Assembly: GCA_020881915.1 (NCBI GenBank)
Contig: JAJFPB010000007.1
Location: 1-64,000 of the forward strand
Reading direction: 5' to 3'
Origin: Paramyrothecium sp. XJ0827
Taxonomy: Eukaryota > Ascomycota > Sordariomycetes > Hypocreales > Stachybotryaceae
DNA: 64,000 nt
Both the position numbers and the translations under genes were made by a program. Below, one piece after another: positions 22,918-34,258 of the stretch; position 1 is the first letter of the stretch; every line of letters begins with the position of its first letter. The notes under the pieces were generated by a model. That model worked only from the letters and a program-made list of their open reading frames with translations, had not been told where the DNA came from and did not search any database.

Positions 22918-24768
22918 AGGCCGGGTTATTCTAATTATCTATTACTAATATAGGTTATAAACTTATAAACTATCTTCTATATATAGGGAAATATCCCTAG
23001 TATATACTTATATACTAATCTCTTCTCTATATTATATACCCTCCTAGTTAACTACACCTCTTCCTTATATTACTAATATACCTAACTAATAGCAAATATA
23101 TAGGCTACCTTAATTATAGCTAATAAAATAGATATATAATCTAATAGGTTATACTAACTACTATCTTTATAAATACCTAATATAGCTAATATACTAATAA
23201 TAGTATTCTAATATTTATTATTACCTACCTAATAATCTAAAAATAATATAACTATCTCTAAATACTACTAATTAATTACTTTATTAAATAGTAAATTATT
23301 TATTAGTTTACTCTTACCCTAGAATACTTTATTATAGGTTTGTATATACTATATAAATACATCCTATACTACCTACTATATACTTATAAACTAATATAGT
23401 AGTTATATATCCTTATCTTCCTATTACTATATTTAATACTATATACTTATAATCTTATACTATATCTCCTTATATTATATCTATAAATTATCTTCTATTT
23501 ACCTATTAAATAATTATATAGGTTTCTTCCTAACTTCTTACTAGTTAATTTTAAATAATATAGCTATCCTAACTTTACTTAGGTAATATAAACTCCTTAA
23601 CTATTCTATAGTATAATCTAAACTCTTATATACCTACTGTAATATACCCTCTTTATTTCTAATAGGTCTGGTTATAGCCTATAATATATTGCGGTCTAAA
23701 CCCTTTAAATAAACTAACTAACTAACTCTACCTAACTATATATTAGCCTTAAATTTCTAGTTTACTTCTTTAATCTAATCTTCTTTTTTAGCTTCCTTAA
23801 ACTACTACTCTTATATACTATAGAACTCCTTAATCTTTTATATAATATCTTATTTCTTAGCTTCTAGCTCTAGTTTAATATCTAGCTCTTGAACTTTAAA
23901 CTATGTACTGCTAGTATAGGATAGGAAAAACCATTAGTAATAAATACCAATTATCTATAGCATAAGCCGCTCCGCTTAATAGGTTCTTCTTTAGGAACTA
24001 TTACCTTATTTCTATTTATTTTTCTACTAGTACTTATCCGTAGTATAATCCCATATATACTTCTCTTATTGGATAATATATGGGCACTAATTACATCTTA
24101 TATTATCTGGCTGTGGCCTAGTAATAATTAGCACTGGCTCAATGGCTTCCACTGGCAATGGGTATTATCTTAATTATATCTAGTTATAAATAATTCCCGG
24201 GATTAACTTTACTACTTAGATGATCTTTGCCCTTTCTTTGCTATTAATATCTTAATAATATCTCTGTAAATGCGTCTGAACCTTATTAGCAATATATATA
24301 TACTTATATTGGTTATAAAGTATAAATAGATATTTAGGTAACTTTGTAAATAGACTAAATACCTCTATTTTTACTTAACCCTTAATTAGTAGTAATAAAT
24401 AGTTAAAGTTAGATTACTTAAATAGAAATAGGTTATTTCTACCTTTATTATAGCTAGCTCTATCCCCTTAATATGGCCTCCCTAATTATTAGGACCTACT
24501 TTTAACCTTACTTTATTTATTTAGGCCGAATTTTAGATAGCTACTATAAATATAATTCTGTTTTATTTTAAATAAAAATATATATACTTAGTCTCTAAGA
24601 TTGTAGCTCTCTAATAGTATATATATAATCTATTTTACTACTGCAGAACCCAAAAACCCTTAATACTACTTTATAAAAACCCTTAAGTGTAATTTCACTA
24701 GTGTATTTTGGAATACTATATAATTTCAAAAACCTTTAAGTCTATGGCATAAGTTATAAGTAATAGGA
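22918..24768 (-). pseudogene. RIP-mutated copy of the telomeric TLH 5' half and upstream region
   Basis: Aligns colinearly by eye with 6203-8053 on the same strand, from GGCCGGGTT at 22919 to AGTAATAGGA at 24768. Nearly all differences are C-to-T or G-to-A. It carries the N-terminal zinc-finger part and part of the central region, with many stops, plus the TLH upstream region. At the site of the first frameshift in the telomeric copy (7206-7214, ACGGAAAAACC) this copy reads ATAGGAAAAACC, one base longer, which is the length needed to keep the frame. Confidence 0.9.
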
Positions 24769-24954
24769 ATATTTTTAACTACTTATATAATACTAAGAAT
24801 CTCTACTAATAATATTATATAAATATTCTTAGGTAAATATATAAATTACTTTACTTAAAAAAATCTAATTAATAGTCTTATATAAAGCTATCTTATATAA
24901 AAGCTTAGACTACCTAGTACTCTTTATATAGGCAGTTATATATAAATTGACTAC

Positions 24955-25315
24955 AAATAATACCTAGGCCTATGCTACCCTAGAGGAGGCTGTAGTAGCT
25001 AAAAGAGCTAAATATAGGGCCCTAGGACCTTATTTTAGGCCCCTAATTATCTCTGTAAGCGGCCTATTTACTAGGGAATCAGCTAAGGCCTATAAGGAGC
25101 TATAGAGCCTACTAGAGCCTATAGACCGCTACTAGCTAGATACTACTATAGCTATTACCCTTACTAAGGCCAGGGCTATAGCAGCTATATCTATAGCTAA
25201 ATAAGGCCCCATAAAGCCTATAGTAGCTATAACTAGCTATAACTAGCTATAAGGAGCTATAAGAAGCTATAATTAGCTATAATAACTATAATAGCTATAA
25301 GAGAAGCTATAATAA
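24955..25315 (+). pseudogene. 3' end of a non-LTR retrotransposon-like ORF with simple-repeat tail
   Basis: Plus-strand reading from about 24968 gives AYATLEEAVVAKRAKYRALG, then PYFRPLIISVSGLFTRESAK, with two TAG stops further on. This resembles the C-terminal segment seen after the RNase H part of fungal Tad1-like LINE polyproteins (KY..LG...P.V.S..G). It is followed by a tail of AGCTATAA(C/T)T-type repeats (25215-25310), as LINE 3' ends often have. Family assignment is from memory of the motif and is tentative. Confidence 0.5.
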
Positions 25316-25455
25316 GGGTTATTTTTTTATAAGGTTTTTTATATAGAGATTATCTCTAGATTTTTTCCTTATATAAAGAGATAGAATTTAAATTCCTCTC
25401 TTTTCTCTTCTTAGATAAAATACCTAGGGCTATAAGTTATAGATAGTTAAATATA

Positions 25456-25479
25456 CCTAACCCTTACCCTAACCCTAAC
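25456..25479. repeat. Short interstitial telomere-like tract
   Basis: CCTAACCCTTACCCTAACCC plus TAAC: three perfect CCTAAC units and one CCTTAC variant, in the same orientation as the true telomere at base 1, inside AT-rich RIP-affected DNA. Confidence 0.8.
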
Positions 25480-26510
25480 GCTATTTCTTATATTACTATA
25501 ATTATATTTAAATTAATAATATTCTAGTAAATTAAGTAGAATTTATATTTAGATTTATTACTTTTAAGTATTCTCTTATTATTATAAGTAAATTAGAAAA
25601 TTTCTATAAAATTCCCTTTAATTTAGATTAAGAAGAGTTTAATTCTTTTATAGCTAAATTTAAGATTCTTCTCTAGGAAATTAAGAAATTAATAAGTAAT
25701 CTTAAGTTCCTCTTTTATAAGGGGTTTTAGTAGTATTATTATATTTATTCTTCTTTTTATTAAAATTAATTATAAGCCTAATACTTTTTCTTTTTTATAA
25801 AATAAGTATTATAAGAATTATTATTTTAATTAAGCTATTTTTAATATTTATAATATCTAATTTATTTAATTTAATATTTAGATTAGTAAATATATTTATA
25901 AATTATATTATTTAGTCTAATTAAGAATATAATAATAAGTTATTAATAATTTAGTAATTAAATTATACTTAACTTTATAGGAATTAAATTAATTATTAAT
26001 TTATATAATAGTAATAGTAATTATTACTACTTATTATACTTAATCTTAGATATAATATAAGGGCTACTAAATATAGCTAAGAGAAAGATAGATATATTAT
26101 AAAAAAAAGATAAACTTAAGATTAAGTAATAATATCTAATTAAGATTAATTTATTTTAGTACTACTAATATTAATCTAGGCCTTTTATAGGCTAGATTTA
26201 GTAATCTATAAAATATAATATAATACTTAAGATCTAAAATATAAATATAGCTTTATATAAAGAAATTAAATATAACTTAATCTTATATAGAGAATATAAG
26301 ACTAAGCCTAAATATAAAAATAATTTATATTATAGTTATATATCTTACTTACTTAGGGTTTTAGAATATAGGTATAATATATATAGTTAAAAGTATGTAT
26401 ATAGTAGAAAAAACCTACTTAACCCTTATTAGTTTTAGAATTTATATATACTTCTTTTTCTCCCTAACCTAATACCTAATATTAGGTTTATCTCCTACTA
26501 TTATAACTCG
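25480..26510. other. AT-rich RIP-affected spacer before the gene island
   Basis: Very AT-rich, no open frame and no recognisable motif. Base composition switches to ordinary values at about 26510, marking the edge of the gene island. Confidence 0.55.
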
Positions 26511-26779
26511 ATATTACTTAATATAGACGAAAGGCTCCATGGTTAGGAAGGTATATACTACAACATGCATGTAATTACTTGTAGTAGTATGCCACTTATA
26601 CCTTTATATAAATCTGAACATGTGATAGACGCGCCGCATAATTGCTTGCTCTATGATCCACTTTAAAAGAACTGTACCCCTGTATTGCGGGGCGCGAAAA
26701 AGAACTCCACTCAAGTTCATTTAGGTCTGGTACAGTAGGTCGAGAAATATTAATAAAATGTTCATATTATGAGAAATAT

Positions 26780-29041
26780 TTAAGCTTTCATACGCTCTTG
26801 TCTCCCTAAATTAAGCCACCTCTCAAGCTCATTAATTAATCCTGGCCGACTTTCATCAAAACTAACGCGGTGCACATCGGTTGCATGTCTCCGGAGATCA
26901 CCCCGAGTACTGAACGTGCGGGAACATTTGTCTTCGCCACCAGAAGAATAAGGGCATAAATAGAAACAGTCCCTTGCAAACTCTTCCCATCGATCTGTTT
27001 CAGCCCGTTGGCGACGCGTACGTACCAGGAGGCGTGCGCAGTCAAGTAAGGAGTCATTGACATCTTCTCGGGACAGGTATTTAATTCCTGATCTCAGCAA
27101 ATGGTCCCTGGTAGGAAATTTGTTGTTTTTTCCTTTCCCATTCCGCTTATTTAATACTTCGTCGTGTCGTGGATCTATGTTAAGTTCATGATATACTACC
27201 TCATTACCAAAGACAATCGGAATGACGTTGCCCTGCTGAGGCGCATCGGCACTAGCGCCAATTGAAAGAACGAGTGTCGGTTTCTGTTGGTGCATGTTGG
27301 AAACTTCGTCGAAGGCCGCCTGCACCAGATTCTGTGTTTGTCTTTGACCACGGAACCTTTTCTCAAGAAACAATATCGGCCCCTTGTGATCCGGGGCATC
27401 ATTTGTAGTTCGAAGCGTATCAAAAACGGACCCGCGAAAGGTTTCGTTGTAGCCCTCGCGTTCTGGCTGCCTCCCCACAGGGGTTAATAATGGAAAATCC
27501 GACAGGCTTACGTTGCCGCGGGAAAATGGGTCCCTTGAAACGGACTTGTTATTAACGGTATTAATGTTAATAAATATTCTGTATTCAAAGAAGCCTAAAG
27601 GTTAATAGTGTACTGATAATTAGGCTGGTCATTATGTACTTACGTCCGACATCTGCGTCGACTACCTTGGAGAGGCCACTTTTCTCCCTTATACCAATAT
27701 GGAAACACCGTATTGAGTCTTCTCCTAGGTACTTTGAATACTTTGGTCCTCACGCCTAGGCCCCTACTAGCGACGGGCCTAGTGACGGGCTTGTTTTGTA
27801 CGAGGTTTTGGGGCTCATACAAGGCTTTGGAGATTTCTGACCATATCTCAGAGGTCTCATTTCCAGCATCATCATACTCCACTAGAACTTGGTCAATATC
27901 CATTTGAAGGTAACCCAGCATCATTCCGGCCAGCCTAATCATCAGTAAGCAACTATAATAAGATATTTCAACGACTATTCTTACCATCCACTACCGATTC
28001 CAGCTATGTAGTCGAAGTAATGATGAGGCATGTATTTCGATGTAAGTGCTGTAGTGAATGTCTGTCTGATGCTTTCACTCAGATCTTCCGGCTCTAGGAG
28101 CCGGGAGATCGAGTTCATGGGTATAATCCTATCAGAATCCCAAGGATAATCTCCGCCACTTGTATTAGGTGGCAGATAGTGAGCAGGCTTCCCGCCAGTG
28201 GTGCGGGCTGCTTGAATAGGCCTCTTGCCGAGTTCTATCTCAGCAATCAGATGCATGAGACGTTTAACAATGAGAAGTGAGGAGTAACCACGCATTTCAC
28301 CAGCATCTGTGAGAATTAGCAAATTGAATTTATGTGCCTAACTTCTTGAAACAATCAGTTCTCACCTAAACCAAGTACCATTATACGGGACCACGGACTG
28401 TTTGGATTAGACTCTGAGCAATATGCATCTGTGACCCTAGGTGTGACAGCCGTGCCAGTTTTATTTCCGAGATTCAGTTCTGATATAGAATAGCACGAAG
28501 AAACAAGCCCATCTAGCTTTCCTCCAATGATCTGGAGCTTTTCTAGACTGTGGATGGCCAGTTCTTCTCTGATTACCGAAAGTTACCATGTTAGCATCCA
28601 GTACCGGTAAGGTAACTCTGCATGAGAGAAGAAGTAATTTTACCTCTCCGGATATTGTTTGACTTTTTCAAAAGCCTCATTGATCTCATGAATGATCTGG
28701 CGAATTGTTTCCAAGGAATCCTGCGTCTCTGTGTTAAGCGAGACATTCTTTCCTTTAAATCTCTCCAGTGTGTCCTTCTTCATCCCCATATCTTGAGCCC
28801 ATAACTCCAGCTTGAGACGGAAATCGAAAAGCTGCCTTGCCTGGTCCACATGTTTGGACACCCATCCGTTCTTATCGTAAAGAGTCTTATCTATGGAAGC
28901 GCGAACAACCTGGAGAGGATCCGGTGATTCGGAGGTCGAAGAAATCATGGTCATGATGGCCAAGTGTTTTTCGGCAAATCTTGCTTGAGGCAAAGGCAAT
29001 ACAGATTGAAGGAAATAAAAAGGTGATGTAACCAGAGGCAT
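26780..29041 (-). CDS. Patatin-like protein with degenerate catalytic site (five exons)
   Basis: Model: exons 29041-28644, 28568-28366, 28306-27985, 27934-27644, 27533-26780; all introns GT-AG (50-110 nt) and the sum is exactly 656 codons. The first 200 residues are helical with no firm assignment. The patatin (phospholipase A2-like) fold follows: DAGEMRGYSSLLIVKRLM replaces the usual DGGGxRG oxyanion region, and YFDYIAGIGSGWLAGMMLG replaces the YFDxIGGTSTGG nucleophile elbow, so the serine expected in GxSxG is Gly. The LVLSIGAS strand is present, but the segment just before it reads FRGQRQTQN where the DGG/DGA motif would be. Near the C-terminus is a C2H2-like finger (C-x8-C-x12-H-x4-H). The frame is open, so this could be a pseudoenzyme or an early pseudogene. 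Intron 4 is the least certain. It is divergent from the gene at 29657. Confidence 0.75.
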
Positions 29042-29656
29042 AATGAACTAAATTTATATCAATCGCCTCTGGCCGCCAAATCTCCGGTTGAAGAACACGT
29101 CCGCATCAGGCGGGGGTGGCTTGGAGAGTCTAATCTAATAAATGTTAATGACCATGTATTTATACGGCAAACATAATATGGTTTGTATTTAGCCGCAGGC
29201 CTGTGGGTCCTTCTAAATAATTAACGCCACCGTTAAGGAATGGAGGAAGATTTTATGTTTGAACTAAATAGATGGACGCCACTTACCTCGGGGTGGGGTT
29301 TGCATTCCATTTGCGGTCAATGACCTTTGACATCAGGGCCTTTAACTCTCGAGATAGAAGAAATATATATAGAGGTCATCCAGCCGTTCCTTAGCAAGAT
29401 GACCTACGTTCAATAAGGAGGTATTTTCTCTGCATCTATGACTCTACCTTAATACCCTCTACCATATTTTCCTTGAACCGTTGTTACGGTAGCTCTATGC
29501 TATCTTTGCCCCAGTCATCAATAATGGACAAGTAATATTATCACAACTCCGAGATTGCTACCCAGCCTGAACCCCCATTTCTACTATTAACCTACAAGGC
29601 GGTTTTGATCCTGCCCAGTGTGGGGGTGAATACATGAAACCACTGTCTTCATCGCA
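29042..29656. promoter_or_regulatory. Shared divergent intergenic region
   Basis: 615 bp between the divergent start codons of the patatin-like gene and the HeLo-like gene; GC-normal, no open frame. Both promoters must lie here, so co-regulation is possible. No element can be identified by eye. Confidence 0.45.
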
Positions 29657-31349
29657 ATGCTGGAGCCTTTATCCATTGCTAGCGCGGCAATGGGATTTAC
29701 CTTAGGTGGAATCAACATCCTCCTCAACACCATCTCTTCTATTGCGGAAAAAAAGGACGAGTTTGAACGATGCGAACGTCGGCTATTCTCTCTCAGAGAC
29801 CGACTATCTGACTGTAGTGAACGGTTAGATCAGTGGAGAAGTATTTGGGTACCTACCACGGGGCCTTTCGATCAAGACTCGTACCGATTCTTCTGGGGGG
29901 AGGATAAATTTGAAATAATAGGTCAGGCTGTCAGCAGGATCCACGATGGCGTAAATGATTTTGAGTCAGCCATTACCAAATGTGTCACTGATATCGACAT
30001 CCCATCTCGTTCCCGTCGCAATCCTCTTGGCAAGTTACGTCACATCACCCTAGTGCAACAGGAAGCTTCTCAGCCAGCAGTAGTGTTTGATCTTCATTCA
30101 AATTTGGCCAGGTGGCAGCAGCATTTCGAAACCAAACCAATTAAGCTCAAGTCAAAACTTGCTCTCACGATATGGAAAAGGAAGATTCTGGAAGAGAATA
30201 TGAAGCACATTGAAATAGAAGTGAATGGCCTTTGGAACCGCTCCAAACGCTTCTTTCGGTATCAGCAGGGCTTATACACGACGGCAATTGACAGAGAGGT
30301 GACCGAAGCAGAACTAAGGGAAGCTGAAGGGTTGCGCATATTTTCCGACAGCCTGAAGAGAGCCGTTACAGAAATGTACACGAAACAACCACAAGAAGAC
30401 CCTAAGTGGGCCTTGGATATTCATCTTGATTACGAATCCAATTGCGCACGGCTTGTTCAGTCATCTTGCAGATTCGATATCAACTTCACAAAAGACATCC
30501 AGAGGGAAGGGCAACGAACATTAATGCGAAAGTCCATGCCCTATATACCGCCAGGGCGACCTATTACCAAGGAGCAAGACGGGCCCAGCCCTGTCCCACT
30601 TCCGCATGGGATTTCGTTACCATTTAGGGCTCTGTTTAAGAAAGGAGTCTTTGATAAGAGCAGATCAATGCTCTATGACGCCTGGCAATCAGATAGGGTA
30701 AACCTTATCCAAGGGTTTCTTAATTGGACGATACTGCTCTGGGATACGCCCTTGACGCAGGATATCTGCTGCTGCGGCATCCGTTTCATCCAACTCCCAA
30801 AGGGTGACAGGTATTATATATTGTCACCGATCGCCGGGCATGAGTGCCAGAATCCACAAGAGAAGCTCCGACTAATAGGAGTAGTTCTTATGGAGCTTGT
30901 GCTTGCGAGACCGTTCCGAATCAAACCTGCTCAAATGAACAGCGCAGGCGCGGCCCACGCGGGTGTTCAACTCCAAGGATGGCAGCTGGCACCTTCAACC
31001 CCAAATGGTGTCAGTGATTGGACAGATGTGCTGCTGTGTGACATGCTTGACGATGTTCAGACTAGGACGAATAGAACTTTCAGAGATATCGTCAAGTATT
31101 GCTTGAGAAATCCAGAACGAAAATTCAGCCCACACTTTATGAGGCTCTATGTTGAACATATCTACAACCCGTGAGTTCACCGTTTTTGATTTATAACCCT
31201 CCTAACGGCATTTTAGTATCCAGGACTATTGTAGGATAATACGTGCAGAGATTGATAAAGCATCTCCGACGTGTTGGTTCAATCTTTGGTTATCACAGGA
31301 CCCCTGGCCGCCAAAAATTGCTTATGAATGGTATTCGAACCGCATCTGA
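29657..31349 (+). CDS. HeLo-like/DUF7580-type fungal protein, 548 aa, two exons
   Basis: Exon 1 is 29657-31170 and exon 2 31217-31349; the 46-nt intron has GTGAGT, a CTAAC branch site and TTTTAG. The N-terminus (MLEPLSIASAAMGFTLGGIN) is a hydrophobic Gly/Ala-rich helix followed by helical charged sequence, as in fungal HeLo-like/prion-propagation N-terminal domains, which in known members form membrane-active or signalling bundles. The C-terminal half (about 330-500) has the pattern of a degenerate kinase-like lobe found in many fungal proteins (RFIQLPKGDRYYILSPI, LRLIGVVLMELVLARPF, TFRDIVKYCLRNPE) without kinase catalytic motifs. No stop or frameshift is seen. It is head-to-head with the patatin-like gene and 1 bp from the permease relic. 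Function is not established; a role in fungal non-self recognition is inference. Confidence 0.75.
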
Positions 31350-32454
31350 CTGTTAGGGATGCTATTCGCATTCGCCTTCATTTCATTACAATGGTGGGCG
31401 GTAACCCCAAGGGCGATGCCTATGGCTTTAGCTATTTCTCAACCCCATTCGCTACATATCTCTCGACTGGCAACCTTGGCCGATTCGAGGGCTTTCTTGC
31501 TGCCCTGTTCTCCGCCTCCTTCACAGTTGTCAGCCCCGAATTCATCTCGATGGTGTCTGCAGAGGCAGAGCGTCCGACGATCTATATCAAATCGGCCTTC
31601 ATCACGGTTTACTATCGATTCTGTGTCTTTTTCATCGTCGGGGCCCTCGTTGTCGGAATTGTCGTTCCATACAACCACCCGACCCTTAGGGAGCTGTATT
31701 TTGGTGCAGGGGGCGGCGGTACTGCTGTGCGTCCCCCTATGTTATCGCCATGAAGAATCTTGGTATTGGCGTGCTCCCACATATCGTCAACGCCTCGATC
31801 CTCACATCCATCTTCTCCGCCAGAAATACGTCTACGTATTGCGCAACTCGAACTCTCTACTCACTCGCCCTTGAAGGCCGAGCGCCGTGGTTCCTACAAT
31901 ACTGCAATAAGAGGGGCACCCCAATCTACTGCTTTTGTATCGTTTTGTTATTTCCATTCCTCTCCTTCCTTTAGGTCAGCAGTGGCTCAGCTGTGGTCTT
32001 GGCCTGGCTCATTGCTCTGATAACTGGAGGTGGTCTCATCTCGTTTATAATCATGTCCATCACATTCATCAACTACCACAAGGCGTGTGTGGCACAGAAT
32101 GTTGACCGAAGGACCCGTCCCTACTATGGATACTTCCAGCCCTACGGTGCGTGGATTACGCTCATTGTGCAAACCACCATCCTCTTCGGCTATGGGTATT
32201 ATGCATTCCGTCCATGGAACGTTGAGTCTTTCTTTTAGAATTATGCGATGCAGATCGTGGCTGCCGTTCTCTTCATTGGATGGAAGACTTTCAAAAAGAC
32301 AGAGTACATCAAGCCCCATGAAGTCGACCTTGTCTGGGAGCGTCCTCTGGTGGAAGCATATGAGAATTCTCTTTCGGGACAGCCTGTGGGATTCTGGACC
32401 GAGATGATCCAGCTGGTGGGTTTTCGACGGCACAAGGGGGCAGAGGGCGTTTGA
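31350..32454 (+). pseudogene. Amino-acid permease (YAT/APC family), 5'-truncated and disrupted
   Basis: Encodes the C-terminal two thirds of a fungal amino-acid permease: FITMVGGNPKGDAYGF, GRFEGFLAALFSASFTVVSP, MKNLGIGVLPHIVNASILTS, YCATRTLYSLALEGRAPWFL, CNKRGTPIYCFC, SAVVLAWLIALITGGG, VDRRTRPYYGYFQPYG and the tail PVGFWTEMIQLVG. The N-terminal membrane segments are missing; homology starts right after the upstream gene. Breaks: a frame change near 31390, a one-base loss near 31722 (GCTG-TGCGTCC), TAG at 31972-31974 where the family has Gln, and TAG at 32236-32238. At least six hydrophobic segments remain. It cannot make a functional transporter. Confidence 0.9.
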
Positions 32455-33670
32455 GCCCCTAGTGAACACGTATTACGTTCTACCGGAATTGACAGGCAGT
32501 CAAATGCGAACATAATGTCAAAGCGTTCTTGATTGGACGATGAACACGGCCTTCTCACCATTGACAAGTCAAATCTGCAGAGACACCCGTGCATCTTATC
32601 AATGCAAACACTAAACTGAATCTGCAATGTGATCTTCTGTGTGTCCCATACGCGAGGATCATCCATAGACATAGCATGCCGGTAGCCCTAGTACTCAATG
32701 ACAAACGGCGTTTGGCAGACGGCGATTAATTTGGGTGGGAAATAACAAAGGCGCTAACGTACATGATAAGCCGAGCTAGCAAGGCATAGCGATGTTGCAC
32801 ATGCAATTGCGAGTCAATGTCTTACAGTACTTCATCGAATATCTTAGGAACAAAGATGAAGTTAATTTCGCTTATGATGCCAATCCCAATGTTGGAATTA
32901 TTCAAGCATTAGAGTTCCGAAAAACCGCTTAAGGTGACGCTTTGGTCCTCGTACGCTGGCGATCCTACCATGAATAGTTTGTTCCTAGCATTGAAACTGG
33001 ACTGAAAGTTTCTCCTTTTCGTGCAAACTTTGTTTTAGTCTCGCGAGTGGCACCAAACTCACTTGCACGGAACTCTGATAGTTCCCGATTGCGCTACCGG
33101 TACTAGAGTACAGTATCACAAAGCCTAGTGAATTGCGTCAGCTCATGAACAATGAGGCAAAGATCTCAAGCCACCGAGTTACGGCTACTCTATCATTGTG
33201 ACATGGCTCTAGCAAAAGTCGCTGAAGAAAATAACTTGGAAATACTTCCACTATGTACGAATTTCTCGGCCTTGATCCCTATTTTTGTGAGTTCGGGTTG
33301 ACGTTTACACTACGTTGAGCCTCTCTCCATTCTCAAACCTTAACGCAAATCGCCGGCTGCAATTATTGACTACAAACGTGTCCCAATTTCCTGCAATGTG
33401 ATGTACCCATGCAGGGTGGTAGTGCGCCCACATATCGAACCTTAATAATTTGAATCTAGAGATAATATCCTCTCCATACTTTCCGGACGGTATTGTCTTT
33501 GTAGACCCCGCAGCTCCGGCCTGGGCCTCGACCGAACCTTATCGCCCTGGCCTGCCTTCTGGCCGCCTTTGCATTCCATTGCCCATTGACAGGGTCAGAG
33601 AAACCCCCGCTCGTGCATCGGTCTTACTGCAGTGCTTGATACTGCATTGTTCAATGATTCTGCCACTGTA
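32455..33670. other. No gene recognised
   Basis: Ordinary base composition but no long frame or motif on either strand. The short minus-strand frame at 32241-32672 mostly overlaps the permease relic as its shadow. It may be decayed coding sequence. Confidence 0.5.
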
Positions 33671-33673
33671 CCA

Positions 33674-33769
33674 ACATGGAACCTACACCCTCCAACCTCG
33701 CGACTTGGCTTGGAGATTGCCATTATCTGCGCCCTCACGGTCGAGAATGATGGTATAGAGCAGGGTTGA
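33674..33769 (+). pseudogene. Relic of a nucleoside-phosphorylase (PNP_UDP) domain start
   Basis: One plus-strand frame reads PPTSRLGLEIAIICALTVEN and then DGIEQG before a TGA at 33767-33769. The word IAIICALTVE after a short Ser/Arg-rich leader is the hallmark N-terminus of fungal proteins in which a purine nucleoside phosphorylase-like domain precedes NACHT/ankyrin/TPR modules (NLR-type architecture). Nothing of the rest of the domain is readable downstream. It is a very short remnant, and the assignment rests on that motif alone. Confidence 0.5.
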
Positions 33770-34258
33770 GGGTTGAGAACGGCGGCCGAGTCCTGGTCCT
33801 CGCAGTGCTTCGCAGAGCCGCCATGTAGCATTCTGCGAATTTGATGAATATAAGTCGAAAGGAAGATGGGGTAATTGGGCGAACACAAGTATGCCGAAGA
33901 TCTTGATCTTCTTGGGAAATCATTACCCCATCGCTTTTCCAACATCTTAGATCACACAAAATCCTCCAGTGCTTTTCAGATCCGCCAATGCCGAGCAAAC
34001 GACACGATTGCTGACCGGTCAAAGCAATCACGACATCACCGGTGGTCCCTTTTCCGTCCCTTCGCGGTGCTATGTTCTTGGGCCTGTGTAATAACAAGTC
34101 AACGGAATTGATTGTTCAATGTCCTCAAGTACTGTACATATCCATCAGGCTCATGCCTTACACAAGTGGAATCTTTCAAGCATCCAAGCATCCCAAGCAT
34201 CCCAAACAGTCCCAGCGGCTGAAATGACGCGATGCAACTGTTCGCGTGTGAGTAGTAG
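33770..34258. other. No gene recognised
   Basis: Follows the phosphorylase relic; overlapping short frames on both strands show no domain. It could contain further decayed sequence of the same gene. Confidence 0.4.

Noticed and set aside
31359..31874. 171-codon alternative frame in the permease region
   Set aside because: Shadow of the permease pseudogene; only its first residues may reflect the true frame before the early frameshift.
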